64,000 bases of DNA from Tamarix chinensis (lineage: Eukaryota > Streptophyta > Magnoliopsida > Caryophyllales > Tamaricaceae): the NCBI GenBank assembly GCA_030549775.1, contig CM060180.1:30659090-30723089 (forward strand), given 5' to 3'. Positions 1 to 12,541 of this stretch are shown piece by piece. The translations under genes were made by a program, and so were the position numbers. The notes beneath the pieces are model-generated. The model worked only from the letters and a program-made list of their open reading frames with translations, was not told where the DNA came from and made no database searches. Position 1 is the first letter of the stretch, and each line of letters starts with the position of its first letter.

Positions 1-2950
1 TGAATAGTTGGTATCAAGTTAAATACCTTTCTATTATAGGAAAGTCTTAGTAGCTAACTTCTCTTGTGCTAGTAACCATACTAAAAATGATGGTTTGGAA
101 TTAATAAAGGCTATCAAACCATTTGTATCCACAACACCTTAGCTTGCTCAATTCTCAACAAATGATAACATTTGTTTATGCTATATTTAGCAAGAGTATC
201 TAACACTATGTTGGAAGATGTAACCGTGAATATGGCATTCAAACTAGGTCTCATGATCAAATATTTTCTTCAATATTTTCTTCTACTTTCAAGTAGTACT
301 CATTAGACCATTTAACAATAAGGTATATTTCTTCATAAAGAGTATCCATATTAGCTTCCCAATTGACACTTTATTTCAAAAGCTCATATTGATTAAGCCC
401 AAACCTTGTATATTGTGTTTCATGCAACAAAAGCTATTCTAGTGACTTCGGTTGAGTTTGATAAAAGAAAGGATCTAAGCATTATCGTAAAAAAAAATAA
501 TCTATTTTGGTAACATAAATAATTAACTATAATATACCTTAATGCTAAATTAAAATAATTTAATGAGTTCTAATTTGTCAAAGTAACCAAGTAACTTTAT
601 AATCCATAACATTATCTCATCGGTAATTTTCTCAATCGGTTAATAACATTATTGAATTATTAGTATGCTACTTGAGAGAGGTACGCACAGGTTGATCACT
701 GAGAGGAGGCATTCACTCATACCAATATCTACCACAACTTATTTGATGTTATGATTTATGCCACCAAAAAACACCAAATAATTTGTTTGCTAAGCCCTAG
801 TTCTGACAACAAAGAGAAATTTTAGCATATATCTAATAGGTTGAGAATAGATTTCATGTCACCATAAATAAAAACCAATAATTTGTCTGCTAAGGATAGC
901 GATATTATCTTAGTTTTATGGTGTTTAAGATGGTATTTGAAGTCATTATCGTCCCATAAATCTTGGAATAGTCCATGTAAATATTCCATGACAACCATAA
1001 AGATGTATGGGTTATTAAACCACCTTGTCTTAATCATTTTTTAGTTGTAAATAGTCAAATTAGTGATCCATTAAATAGGATAACAAAACTAACTGTATTG
1101 ACACAATACATGATAAGGTAAATATTATGTAACAAAAAACCCAAACCATGGAGCAGTTTCTCTACAAAAATCCATTCCATAAAATCATATGCCCTCTTAA
1201 GGTATAATTGAAGCATACATATAGGTGATATATGCCTTTCACCATAATACCTCACTAATTCATGAGCTAGAAGGGTGTTATCTCATATAGTTATGCCTTT
1301 AACAAATGCATATGAAGATTGAGCAATGAGGGATGACAATACCTATTGTATCCTACTGGTTAACACCTTAGAGATAATTTGTATAGGACTTGTCAACATG
1401 TAATGGGTATGCATTGTTCTAATTTAGAAGTCACTTTTATTTGAGGAATCAAAGTAGGAGTTGCAGTATTTAAGCTTTGTGCAAAAATTCCTATGCAGGA
1501 AAGTTCTTAGATTGCTACCCATTCATAGTCTCTGGTAATAAACCAACAGATATTGTAGAATATGCATTAAACCCATCAATACCTAGTGTTTTATCATTAC
1601 GCATGTTAAACATTACTTATTTGACTTCTTTTTTAGTGATAGATATCATTAACTACTTTTGCAATTTAGTTGTAAGTATGTAAGTCTATAACCTCTACTG
1701 AGAATCTCCTCTTGTAATTGAAACTCAGATATATTAGATGTTCCCATCAATTCTCGGTAAAATGTAATGATTAGGTGCTAATTTTGGTCAAGGATAGTAA
1801 CAACACATCCATGTTTGTCTATTAATTTTTTCACCTAGTTGTATTGTTGTCTCTCCTAAACTTTAGCATGGAAAGCCTTAGTATTTTGTCACTAAGTATT
1901 ATCCATTGTACTCTAGATTTTTGTTTGTATAAGCTTGCTTCACAACTTGATAGACGGTGAAGATTGTGCAGTGTTTCTTGTTCATTCTTTAATAATGAAT
2001 CATTGAGAGGATCCTCATTCTATTGAGCTTTGGCCTCTTGGACTTTAATGCTATCATTTGCATATTTTTGTGCATTTAAGTGCTTCAGTAGTCATTAGAG
2101 GTTTTAGTTACTTTATTTTGTGGCGGAAGTCAATGATGGTACTACCTCTGATGGGATTACTTCCACTTGTTTCACTAAAGGTACGAACTTATCATTTAAA
2201 GCCCAAATATTATAAAATATAAAATGTATCCCCTTATTTATTAGAGTCCCTTCTAGATGGAATAACATTGGTAAAGGTTATAAAATAAGAGGATTATCAT
2301 ATACAACATATTATTGTGAAAATGTTTTCACCCATTGCACATTTCCTAGTACCCTATCCAACTTATGTCAGATCCTATCAATTACATGTTATTTGTTTGT
2401 TCAAGTAAATTTATACCCCAGATAATTGATATATGTGAGAGTGCCATTAATCTTGAAACTCCTCTATACCAACTAAGAGAGGAGAATATCCTTGTAAATT
2501 CTCATGGGGTGTTAAGTATGGCATTAAAATCCCCATTAGCAAATATGTTGTGTTTAATGGGGAGTTGTTAATTAGCCAATTCCAAAGTCTCTTTCTGCTT
2601 TAGCCTATGCTGAGGCTATAAACTATGGTAATGAAGAAATAATAGGTGCTAGTGTGGCTTGAAAATTTACACATAATGGCTTGAGCACACTCCAAAATCT
2701 TTTTATATTTTACTCCACGATATTTTAATATTTTATAGTGCTTAGGTTTCCAACAAAACTGGACTCTACAACTATAATGGTGTACATAACTATAAATCCA
2801 TTACCAAGTTGAGGAGAATATCTTGGTTACGATATTAATTTTTTCTTGTTTCACTTTAGCCTCTTCTTTATCATAATAGAGACCTTATTCAAATTCATCT
2901 AATTCCTAACCTCCTTTTATTTATAAACTTCATTCAAAATTTTTATGCTC
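1..2950 (-). mobile_element. Decayed L1-type LINE, minus strand
   Basis: Translated in pieces on the minus strand, this gives the order of a plant LINE ORF2. Around 2520-2660 there is an endonuclease segment (a 'GDFNAIL' block preceded by an 'LWNWL' block). At about 2300-2370 follows 'KLDRVLGNVQW'. At about 1570-1600 there is 'KTLGIDGFNA'. Reverse transcriptase blocks lie at 1055-1255 ('HISPICM', 'KRAYDFMEW') and 822-1037 ('MEYLHGLFQDLW', 'SLADKLL'). Near 300-420 there is 'GLGLINM'. Each block aligns in order with the better preserved LINE at 39095-42974. Frameshifts and stops are frequent, and the RT active site reads LADK instead of FADD, so it is dead. It probably continues past the left edge of the window. 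The 5' boundary near 2950 is approximate. Confidence 0.8.
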
Positions 2951-3559
2951 TAGCAGCTGATCATGCTATGTGAAAATCAATGTTTGGGACATAACTTCCA
3001 CCTAAGATATAAGGCAACCAAACACTTCAATATTTATATTCATAAGTGTTAAATACAAGAAGGCAACCGACTATGCTTTGAGAATTAACATATGTATGTG
3101 CCGCTGTAGTTTTTCTTTGTTTGAAGCTCTAACCAATCTAAGATGTAGACGGTCTTTACCTTAGGATATGTCTAGTCTCTACATTCTTTTGTGAGGGTTG
3201 AATTAGAGGCATAAAAGGAACGAGAGGTGGGGTTTTTTTTTTTGTTTTTTCATATCCTTCACTATTACATTTTTTATTAGAGTTAATAACTTAACCTTTA
3301 GTAAATTCCCTCTTCCCTATCCTATTTGACTGGATCTGCATACTACATTTCACCCTTACACTTTCATCTAATAATTTCATGTAATGCTTTATGTTTAGAA
3401 TGATTTGCGTAATTATTTTGTTTAGATAACATTTCATAATTTTGACTAGATTTTTTTCCAAAATTTGATAATGTATTAGTATATTCCTACATATAGCTTA
3501 ATTTATTTAAAGTATAGGTTATGCTTGCTATTATTTGTTTTAGTTTATATTACTATCAC

Positions 3560-3619
<60 letters not shown>
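3560..3619. repeat. Compound (TC)n(TA)n microsatellite
   Basis: An uninterrupted TC run passes directly into an uninterrupted TA run. Confidence 0.95.
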
Positions 3620-3621
<2 letters not shown>

Positions 3622-4486
3622 GAATAATCATTGAATATGCTTACATAAAATGTAGTTTTTAGTTCAACAAAAAATAAAATTTGATATGAGTAGTCGATTA
3701 ACATATGTTGACTACTATCATAAATTTGTTTATGATATTTTAAAGTTAAATGTTAAAATGAGATTGTTATATTTGTTGTAATTAATAGTCAAAATTAACT
3801 ATTGTAGATTCATGGTAAACCAAATTAGACATTCATGCAAAAATTAATGAACTATATAATGTTTATAATTATTTATAAAATATACAAAATGAAATATTTT
3901 CAAGGAATTCTTTTGTTGTATTAACAAAACTTCATATGGGCATAAGTCGAAACTTATTAGGTTATTTATTATCTACTTAGGATGAAGAACAAAAATTATT
4001 TAACATAGGATGCATTCCTTTCAAAGTAGCCGACATATCTTTACTTTTATGACTTAGAGTTTATGGCATACCAATAAAGTTAGATACTAACTACAGACTT
4101 CTTATTTTTGAAATTTATTTATAAAAGTTCAAAAAACTTGATTCGTATCTCCTAAAATTATAAAATGGATCATCAAATCATCAATAAATTTTCAATTGGA
4201 TTAGATTGATAAAGAAGTTATTATTATATTTCTAGTATTTTTTTGTGACATTTTTGTTTACTACACCATTCCTAGCGATGAAGTGTAAATTTACTAAACT
4301 TTTAGACAAGTTTGAACATCATTCAGACTATGCATGGGGTTTGTTGGTATGTGATCTTCTAGTGGAATAAGGCTTAAACATATTTCTAAAAAGAAACGCA
4401 AAATTAGAATTCTGCTTATGTGGATGTGCTTATGTCTTCAAGGTCATAAACCCAAAAAATTACTTGCAAATATTATATTGTAATGT

Positions 4487-4508
4487 ATGTGTGTGTGTGT
4501 GTGTGTGT
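4487..4508. repeat. (GT)n microsatellite
   Basis: About ten GT units, interrupted at the edges. Confidence 0.9.
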
Positions 4509-5489
4509 ATCATTTATATACATGGCTTCAACAATGTGTCATGTCTAGGCTATTGAGTATTTATCATTGTATAATACTTCCTATAATATGAAGTTATGGC
4601 CTCAAACTAAAAATTACAGGAAGAGGAAGATTTTTAAACTATCAGTAAAGGCATTACCGAATATAAAGGATTTTGAGCAAAAGGTTAGTTTGGTCATAAA
4701 TTAATGTATTCCCTTTAATATAATGTTCATAAAAACTTAGATAGTGTTATAACATGTTTGTAGATTATTTTTAATTAAAGACAACTAAACAAGAGATGGA
4801 CAACCCAATTGTGAAAAAAGTTTATTCATAAAATCTTACTTCAAGTTCATCATCAACATTTGTATGATTATTTTTAGATATAGTTATGTACATTTTAGTA
4901 ACTTGTTTTCTCTCAATACATAATTTCTTGCACTAATAATTTTCATTATATTTGTTGTATTCCCAGCACTACCCTGTTCTTTCTGATTATAAGTTGAAAT
5001 ACAAAGAACTACAAATTGAATATAATATATTACAACAAGAGCAAAGTGCATGCTTAAGATAATGTGAGGTTGACACAAGTTTTGAGACTGAAATGTCTAT
5101 ACCCACATTGTTTAATGAATAACATTATAGAGATAAAATTTTTATAGATTTCAAAGTAAATGTTGATAATGCTCCATTTAAATACATGCATCACTCTGGT
5201 TTTAACATTACTACAAAAATTTAGGATCATGCCATATTGTTGATTAGATGCTTCGTAGTTCATATGAAGCATTGAATAAAAAAATTTATCAATGAAAATC
5301 AAATGCCATGCAATTTAAAAGAACTACATAGAGTTATATTTGTTGAATTTATATATGATTTATCTTCGATTAATTGTCTCTAAACTTTTTTAGCCTTATA
5401 TGTAAGCTGATTGACTGTAGTTGTATATATTTTACCAATTTGATAGCCATGCAATTCAATAAATCAGTAATTGGTTACAAACTTCCAAT

Positions 5490-7460
5490 AATGGGTATGT
5501 GAGGTTGTGAAGTAATAGTGTCTAGTGTGGCCGTAGGAGACACACAATTTAAACCCTCTTATAGTTAATTGTAGTATTAGTAAATACGAATATCATTCTA
5601 TACCCGGGATCAAGAGGTCTCACCTTTATTTAGTTATCTCACAAATCATAAAATAAAAATAATAAAGAAAAACTCTAAATCACAAAGAAACAAATAATAA
5701 GAAAAATACAGTTGTGGGGGTTTTCAAATAAAAAATAATAAAATAATAGATGAATGCAAATATGATGAATGTGCTAGGGAAATTGAAATCTACAACTAGA
5801 CTAGGTTGAAATATAATAATAATAATAATAATTTCTAAATCATCTTTTAACTATAATAAGGAGAATGGGCAAGTTGTAAGCTAAAAGTAGGTCTATACAC
5901 CTTATATTACTTGCCTAAAATAATTAATATGATAAAATGCCAATATTAAATCCTATTAAATGCTAGCAGTATAGTCACAACAATCGGCTACTATATTTAA
6001 CTAAATTTAAAGCATTAAGCACAAGTGGAAGGATGTTAGTCTAAGTACCCAAACGAGTACGTCAAGCATGTCTAGTTGTATTCATTTCCGTTGACCCATA
6101 CATATCTAAACGTTCTACTAATTGAATTAGAATAAAAAAAACTATTAGATGAATTGTTATCTAAGCTAGCTTTAATTTATACATATAAATTCTAGCATGT
6201 TCATATAGCCACCTAGCAAGCATACAATCCTATATACTGTCACTATAAGAAAACCAGAATAAGGCATGTACCATGAAAACATACTTAATAGAATCATATA
6301 TATAAATGATAGCAATTAAAGTAGAGTCAAAGAACAATCTAATGAAACAAAGAAAAATAATATTATGTCTCAAACCATAATATAGGGTTTCATTTTGTTC
6401 CCTATCAATAAATATTTAGCCTGTCATAATAAATAAATAATTTACACAAAAATATATATCATAAATAGAGAAAGAAATAACTAAAATTAATTATGGATAA
6501 AAATTTAGCAATATGAAAAATTGCTAAATTTCATCTAAAATAACTCTTTTGGTCTCTCTTTCTCTCTCCTCTGGCTTGGCTTTTCATGCCTCTTTGTTGC
6601 ACCGCCTTTCTTCCTTCTCTCTCTCTTTTCTCTACTAGTGCATTAGCTATTGCTTGTGCCCTCTCTTTCTCTTCTCTCTTTTTCTTCTTTTTCTTTGTTG
6701 GTGTGTCAGCTGCTGCACCCTGTCCCCCTCTTCTTTATTCTCCCTCCTTTTCTCATTTCTCTTTCTCTATGACGTCAAACTTGTGGCGATGTATCTCCTA
6801 TTCTCTATTTTTCTTCTTTTCTCTTTCTCTACGGCGTCAGACCTACGGAGTTAACTCTCCTCGTCATCTGCGATACTCCTTGTTCGCTTCTACCTCTTGC
6901 TTTTTCTGTGTTAGTCCTATTATCCTATTCTTTTTTGTTTTTAATTTTATTTTCTTTCCTTTTCCCTATTCTCTGACTTTCACTCCGTTGCCTGCTCCTT
7001 TAGTTATAAAATTTTTCTCCTTCTACGGCGAGCCACCTTTCCTAATTTTTCCTTCTTTGTTGGCCTGTGCCACTCCTTTGTTTCTTTTGGGCCTTCATTC
7101 TAAAATACCCAAACCTTTTTTTATTTTACCTACAAAATAGCATTAAAAAAATAATAAATAATCTTATACTTTAAACTCATTTATTTTATACCATTTTAGC
7201 TCAAATAATAAAAAAATATAAGATTATTATCACTTAATCACAAAATTATAATTATTATCATATATTACTCAAATAAAAGACCAAAAATAAAAATTTAAAG
7301 GGATATAAAATATGTTAAAATATGTATTCATCGTCATATTGATATCCCATTATGTATAATGGTGTGTTTGTTACATAGGTTATTAATTATGCCTAGAATG
7401 AATCATGTGACTCTACTTGCTAAATTTATCATGCAAATGCTACAAGAGATAGATAACTAG
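5490..7460. repeat. Unclassified repeat with pyrimidine-rich block
   Basis: The first part (about 5580-5720) has a 'cccgggatcaagag...tcacc' block followed by A-rich sequence, a texture common in plant LTR or leader regions. At 6545-7130 there is a strongly pyrimidine-rich block on the plus strand (runs of ctctttctc). Its 184-codon open frame is Ser/Phe/Leu-rich and low complexity, so I read it as noncoding. 7140-7460 is AT-rich. I saw no terminal repeats that would delimit an element. Confidence 0.35.
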
Positions 7461-7470
7461 GTAACTGCAC

Positions 7471-9762
7471 CTATTGTTTAATCATGTTGTCTATTGCATG
7501 AGCATTGGATAAATAATTGGTGTAAAATTCAATAGCTTCCTCAAATATGTAGCTCTCCGCAATACACCCCTCTGGTCGATATGGATTCCGTACATACCCT
7601 TTTAATATTTTCATAAATCGCTCAAATGGGTACATCCAATGCATATAGACGGGACCGCACAATTTCACCTCCCTAACCAAGTGCACGGTCAAATGAACCA
7701 TGCAATCAAAGAAAGAAGGCGGAAAATACATCTCAAGTTGACATATGATGATGACAATATCTCTCTGTAGTACATCTAACTTTTCAGGTTCAATAGCCTT
7801 AGAGCACAATGCCTTGAAGAAAAAACAAAGCTTAGTAATTGCATTTCTAACACGTTTAGGAAGTACGGAACGAATAGCGATCGGCAACAGTTGCTGCATC
7901 AAAACATGACAGTCATGCGATTTCGTACCCACCAATTTCAAATCTGTCATTGAAACAAGGTTACTAATATTTGAGGAAAACCCTTCTGGAACTTTAACTC
8001 CTTTTAAGCACTCACAAAAATCAATTTTCTCCTTTCTTGAAAGGGTATAACACGCTGGTGGCAAATAAGTACGATTCCCATTCCTTTGTGGTGCTAATTC
8101 CCTTCGAATACCCATCTCAACCATGTCTCGTCTTGCATTGATGCCATCTTTTGTCTTCCATGGCACATTAAGTAACGTACCAATCATATTATCACATATA
8201 TTCTTTTCAATATGCATTATATCAAGACAATGTCTTATATATAAATGTTCCCAATATGGAAGATCAAAGAATATTGATCGTTTCTTCCATCTACTAGTAG
8301 GAATTGAGGCTTTATTCTTCTTCCCAAACTTAACATTCAAACCATTTATTCTATCAAGTATTTGTCGGCCACTCAATGGTTCTGGAGCTCCTAGGAATTC
8401 GGGTTTTCCATTAAAAGCTTTTCTTTGCCTACGATAAGGATGGTTCATTGGCAAAAATCTTCTGTGTCCGAGATAAACGGTCTTCTTCCCATGCTTCAAT
8501 TGAAAAAAGGATGTATATTCTCCACATATAGGACATGCATAATGTCCTTTCACACCATATCCAGATAAATTTTCATATGCAGGAAAATCATTGATAGTAC
8601 AAAACAACATTGCCCTTAAGTTGAAACTCTCTTCACGATGTGAATCAAATAATTCAACACCCTCATCCCACAACAACCTCAAATCCTCAACAAGAGGTGC
8701 CAAATATACATCAATGTCATTTCCCGGTTGTTTCGGTCCCGATATTAATAGAGATAATAGCATATATTTTCGTTTCATGCATAGCCATGGTGGCAGGTTA
8801 TAAATTACCAAAATCACAGGCCATGTACTATGGGTTCCGGAATTATGTGGATTCATTCCATCCGCAGAAAGAGCTAATCGTAGGTTTCTTGGTTCCTCTC
8901 CAAAGTCGGGGAATCGATAATTAATCATTCTCCATTGTGCAGAGTCCGCGGGATGTCTTAGTAAGCCATCAGTTAATCTTCCATCAGCATGCCGTGTTAA
9001 GTTTTTAGCATCTTTAGGATTATTGAAGATGCGCCTAAATCTTGGTATTATTGGAAAATACCATATAACCTTTGCTGGAACCCCTGGCTTTTTATATCGT
9101 GATGTGTGGCATTCGGGGCAACTCTCAAGAGATGTATATTCATTTCGATATAAGACACAATCTTGAGGGCAAGCATGTATCTTCTCATAATCCATACCTA
9201 TAGTGTAAAGGACCTTTTTAGCCTCGTAAGTGCGACTAGGGAGCACATTATCATTTGGAAGCATATCTTTTACAAGTTCTAATAAGGCTGTGAAACTCTT
9301 ATCGGTCCAACCATTACATGCTTTCAAATTATACAACTTTAAAATAGCAGATAATCTGGTGAACTTTGTACATCCACTATATAGGGGTGTTTCAGAGTCA
9401 CCCACCAACTTATCAAACATTTGAGGACAATCCCGAACTCTTTGCTCAACAGCATGAGTCATTTCTTCTAAACGATCGCCATCATTGATCCCAAAAATAT
9501 TTTCCTGACTTTCCACATTAGCTCCCACATGTTCCGTTTCACCATGCCATATCCATCTAGTGTAATTTTTATCAATCCCATATAAGAATAAATGATCTCT
9601 AGCTTCAGATTCATTAACTCGCTTTACAAAACGACACCTTAGGCAGGGACAGACAAATCTACTATAGTTTCCAACATGAGCAACTGCACACCTAATAAAT
9701 TCCTCAACTCCATTTTCATATTCTCGAGATAAACGATTAGCAGACATCCAAGAACGATCCAT
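7471..9762 (-). CDS. TNP2-type CACTA transposase (C-terminally truncated)
   Basis: A single open frame of 763 codons that would cut and rejoin CACTA ends in the nucleus. The start is set by the canonical 'MDRSWM' that opens the N-terminal transposase-associated domain (about residues 1-80, with a C-x-C-x2-C cluster in 'FVCPCLRCRF'). The central Transposase_21/TNP2 region (about 180-430) contains the Cys-rich 'CPECHTSRYKK', the 'LSADGMNPH' block whose Asp is a likely catalytic residue, 'PGNDIDVYLAPLVEDL' and 'HYACPICGEYT'. A DUF4218-like region follows (about 610-745, 'MHWMYPFERFMKILKGYVRNPYRPEG'). Family members usually run past 1000 residues with a further C-terminal domain. Here recognisable sequence stops at 'NAHAI', then six unrelated residues and a stop. 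Absence of internal stops over 2.3 kb suggests fairly recent activity or conversion. Domain names are from memory of the family. Confidence 0.88.
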   Translation of the reverse strand: MDRSWMSANRLSREYENGVEEFIRCAVAHVGNYSRFVCPCLRCRFVKRVNESEARDHLFLYGIDKNYTRWIWHGETEHVGANVESQENIFGINDGDRLEEMTHAVEQRVRDCPQMFDKLVGDSETPLYSGCTKFTRLSAILKLYNLKACNGWTDKSFTALLELVKDMLPNDNVLPSRTYEAKKVLYTIGMDYEKIHACPQDCVLYRNEYTSLESCPECHTSRYKKPGVPAKVIWYFPIIPRFRRIFNNPKDAKNLTRHADGRLTDGLLRHPADSAQWRMINYRFPDFGEEPRNLRLALSADGMNPHNSGTHSTWPVILVIYNLPPWLCMKRKYMLLSLLISGPKQPGNDIDVYLAPLVEDLRLLWDEGVELFDSHREESFNLRAMLFCTINDFPAYENLSGYGVKGHYACPICGEYTSFFQLKHGKKTVYLGHRRFLPMNHPYRRQRKAFNGKPEFLGAPEPLSGRQILDRINGLNVKFGKKNKASIPTSRWKKRSIFFDLPYWEHLYIRHCLDIMHIEKNICDNMIGTLLNVPWKTKDGINARRDMVEMGIRRELAPQRNGNRTYLPPACYTLSRKEKIDFCECLKGVKVPEGFSSNISNLVSMTDLKLVGTKSHDCHVLMQQLLPIAIRSVLPKRVRNAITKLCFFFKALCSKAIEPEKLDVLQRDIVIIICQLEMYFPPSFFDCMVHLTVHLVREVKLCGPVYMHWMYPFERFMKILKGYVRNPYRPEGCIAESYIFEEAIEFYTNYLSNAHAIDNMIKQ

Positions 9763-9769
9763 ATTGGCA

Positions 9770-10990
9770 ATAAAATCTATATGGATAATAATTACGATGT
9801 TAGATGATACACTTAAACATTAATAAAAATATATAATAAGCTAAACTTCAACACTCGTATATAAATTTTTCAAAGACCTGAGAATTATCATCTTCCTACA
9901 TTGCAAACCTGTAATGCACAACCCTTTGTATTATGTTTATATAAATTGTATGAAATTAATAGTTCTGTGCATATTAATATTTTGGTTAAAACCTAACTAA
10001 TTATATGAACAAAATAGGGCACATCCTTCCCAAGCCCAGAGTGGTGAAGCTGAAGGTAGCACTGCAACAGGGGCTGTGAACCAGGCATCATTTGACCATT
10101 ATACTTTTGTATTCCAAAAAAATCAAAACATACTTTTTACCTTCATTTTTTTAAATTCTATATACATTGAATTCTTTATTATTTTTCAGTAATGGTAAAA
10201 GTGTAATTACAAGAATATTTTTCCTACTTTCCTACAAAGTACACAAATTAGTAGAATGAATTTTTTATACAAATAAAATAAATAGTTGTTCTCAAATAGA
10301 TGCCACTACAATTATATTATGAGTAAAAATCATTGTAATAATTATCTTTATTACACAAATATCCTTTATTGAATAAACTCCACCAACTCCTATCACACGC
10401 AATAATTCATGTCATTTCCAAGAAATTATTATTAGTACCTTCATAACTTAAACCAACCAATGGTAACCTCAACCCATACCTAATTCTAAGAAGCTCAATG
10501 CAGATAACTCAAGTAACACAAAAGAATCAACCACAATCAGTTAGGATTTGTGACTAGAACTTTTCAATTAATAAGTCTCATGTAAGCACCAGCTACCAAC
10601 AAATAACCACCACCGACCAAGCCCCTGTTATTCGAGCAGCACAAACATAAACTTAGAATTATCTATACAACAAACACATATTGCAGGTAAACGAATCTAA
10701 TTTGGCCAATCAAAACACCAATATCAAATCGGATTCATTAAACCCTAACTAATTAAGCCTGGAAAATAAATTAAGAATATAATGTAGTAACAACTCATAA
10801 TTACCTCAGTGTGCACAATGAATCTCGACTAGCTAGAACCACGAAACGCAATAGCTTGAGGAAGACGACGGGCGCTTCAAGATGATGGAGAAAGGAAGAC
10901 GAAGCCAGACGTTCTGGAACCGACGTCCTGATCAGTTGAAGGTTGCGCGCGATGGAGGAAATTAAAACTTGATGATTTTCACTGCGCGCG
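9770..10990. other. CACTA 5' noncoding leader region
   Basis: Between the transposase start and the subterminal array there is AT-rich sequence with a GC-richer block at 10810-10990 (two gcgcgc tracts). By position this is the untranslated leader or promoter of the element. No open frame of note. Confidence 0.5.
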
Positions 10991-11039
10991 CAAGGTAGGA
11001 AAGAAACCCATCATTGATCGGTTACAAATTAATCTGAGA

Positions 11040-11471
11040 AGTATATACGAAACTCAGAACGGATAAATCACCGTTGTTGTTAGCCGATGTAAGTTACCTT
11101 TCAACAACGGGTTTAAAACCGTTGTGGAAAATTCCTTGCCCGTTGTTGATTTATATCTTCAACAGCGGGTTCTAAACCGTTGTTGTTATATACATTACCC
11201 GTTGTCGTTTAATGAAATTTAGGACGGCTTAAACACCGTTGTGATTATGCTAAATAACCGTTGTCGTTTCATTTATACACCACGACACACGGACCCGTTG
11301 TTGTTTCTCTAGTTTACCGTTATAATAGTAAAATAAATTAATCCGCGCTTCTAGTTTTAGATATTTAACAACGGTAGTATAATATTAACCGTTGTTAATT
11401 ATACTTTATAACAACGTTACTTATAATCCGTTGTCTTTTATGTGTTGTCTAAAATAACTTTTGTTGTTGTG
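11040..11471. repeat. CACTA subterminal repeat array and terminus
   Basis: At least eight copies of a 10-12 bp core (AACCGTTGTTG or its complement), several arranged as facing pairs such as 'aacagcgggttctaaaccgttgttg'. Subterminal arrays of this kind are the binding sites of the TNPA-like protein in En/Spm elements. The terminus lies at 11471, followed by 'aag'. Confidence 0.8.
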
Positions 11472-11474
11472 AAG

Positions 11475-12540
11475 CTCTCTAGGATAATACAACGTGTATA
11501 GTGAATGAAATGTTTAGGGTAGTCTTTTGTAATTATACTATGCAATTTTTGATGCTACTATTAGATTCTATGAACTACAAATTTAGTCATTTAATGTGTA
11601 GTCATGAGTAGCATGTAATATTGATAATTTGGAAGAGAAGGCATTGATTCTAATGAGCACCATTGAATCTCAATTGCTACCTTCTTCATCAAAGGTGTGA
11701 ACATTAATGAGTTTATAATTAAACAAAATGAAAAAATTAGTCAAACAAATGTTAATTTCTATGCCTATTTGATGCCAGTTGTTTATATCATTGTTTATGA
11801 GGTATTGGATGATGCTTGTTGCCGACCACGATGACAATTTTTTTTATTGGTTTAATCAAATGGAGAATGAGAGTTTTTGTATTATCATAGGGAATTTGGG
11901 ATGTTATATTGATGCATTTTTTGAAAAATAATTAAATTACGTGACATTAAATATGTTGGGTTCTAGGCATGCTGGTGGTTTGAGCATGTTACAAGAGGCG
12001 TCTACCAAATGAATGATGCTAATAGTTGGAATATCATCATTGGTTCTGACTTACCTCAACAATCAAATGGGTAATTTTATTCCATGTATGTATCATTATG
12101 TCAACAAGTTAGATTTATATAGTTATGCCAATGACTATAACATTTGCACCATTTTTGTAGAAACGATTGCAGGGTGTGCATGTTGGCATTTGTGATATCA
12201 TTTGTCATTAGTGGAGGAGTAGTTCAATTTCAGCCAGTATGTTTCATAATTTTAGACCATACTATGTTTATTTTCATTTTACATCATTTAAAACAACACA
12301 ATTATTAATATTTTATAGGAAGATATCTTCAATATAAGGCACTGTATTGTCTATGAAAAGAATATGGGCTATCTCATTCTATGAGAAAATTAGATTGTTG
12401 AATTTTAAATTATTATATTGTACAATATGAAATATTCTATTGTATTATATCATATATCATAATTTTTTATTATTGTATTATATAATATAACATAATTTAT
12501 TGTCATTCCTACACTGTACCCTATCATTTGTATATTATAC
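11475..12540. other. No gene recognised
   Basis: AT-rich (especially 12400-12540). Short plus-strand frames such as the one at 12013-12195 show no motif I can name. Confidence 0.4.
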
Positions 12541-12541
12541 A

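Larger units (their letters stand above)
2960..5480. other. AT-rich intergenic stretch, no gene seen
   Basis: No frame longer than about 80 codons and no recognisable protein motif. It holds two microsatellites (listed separately). It is probably old transposon debris, but I could not assign it to a family. Confidence 0.5.
7471..11471 (-). mobile_element. CACTA (En/Spm) DNA transposon, 3' side truncated
   Basis: The minus-strand 5' terminus at 11471 reads CACAACAACAAAAG inward, one mismatch from the CACTACAACAAAA ends of plant CACTA elements. The next 430 bp (11040-11460) hold many subterminal repeats in both orientations built on AACCGTTGTTG/CAACAACGG. A GC-richer leader-like block follows at 10810-10990. 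The TNP2-type transposase lies at 7471-9762. No matching second terminus or subterminal array is visible below 7471, and the protein homology stops abruptly near 7490, so the 3' side appears to be lost. Confidence 0.8.

Noticed and set aside
5207..5225. 'tactacaaaaat' as the missing 3' terminus of the first CACTA element
   Set aside because: No subterminal repeats of the CCGTTGTTG type lie next to it, and the match is too short.
6586..7140. 184-codon plus-strand open frame
   Set aside because: It is made of ctctttctc-type pyrimidine runs and yields only Ser/Phe/Leu low complexity. Long frames are expected there by composition.
8123..8924. Plus-strand frames of 70-104 codons
   Set aside because: Shadows opposite the continuous CACTA transposase frame.
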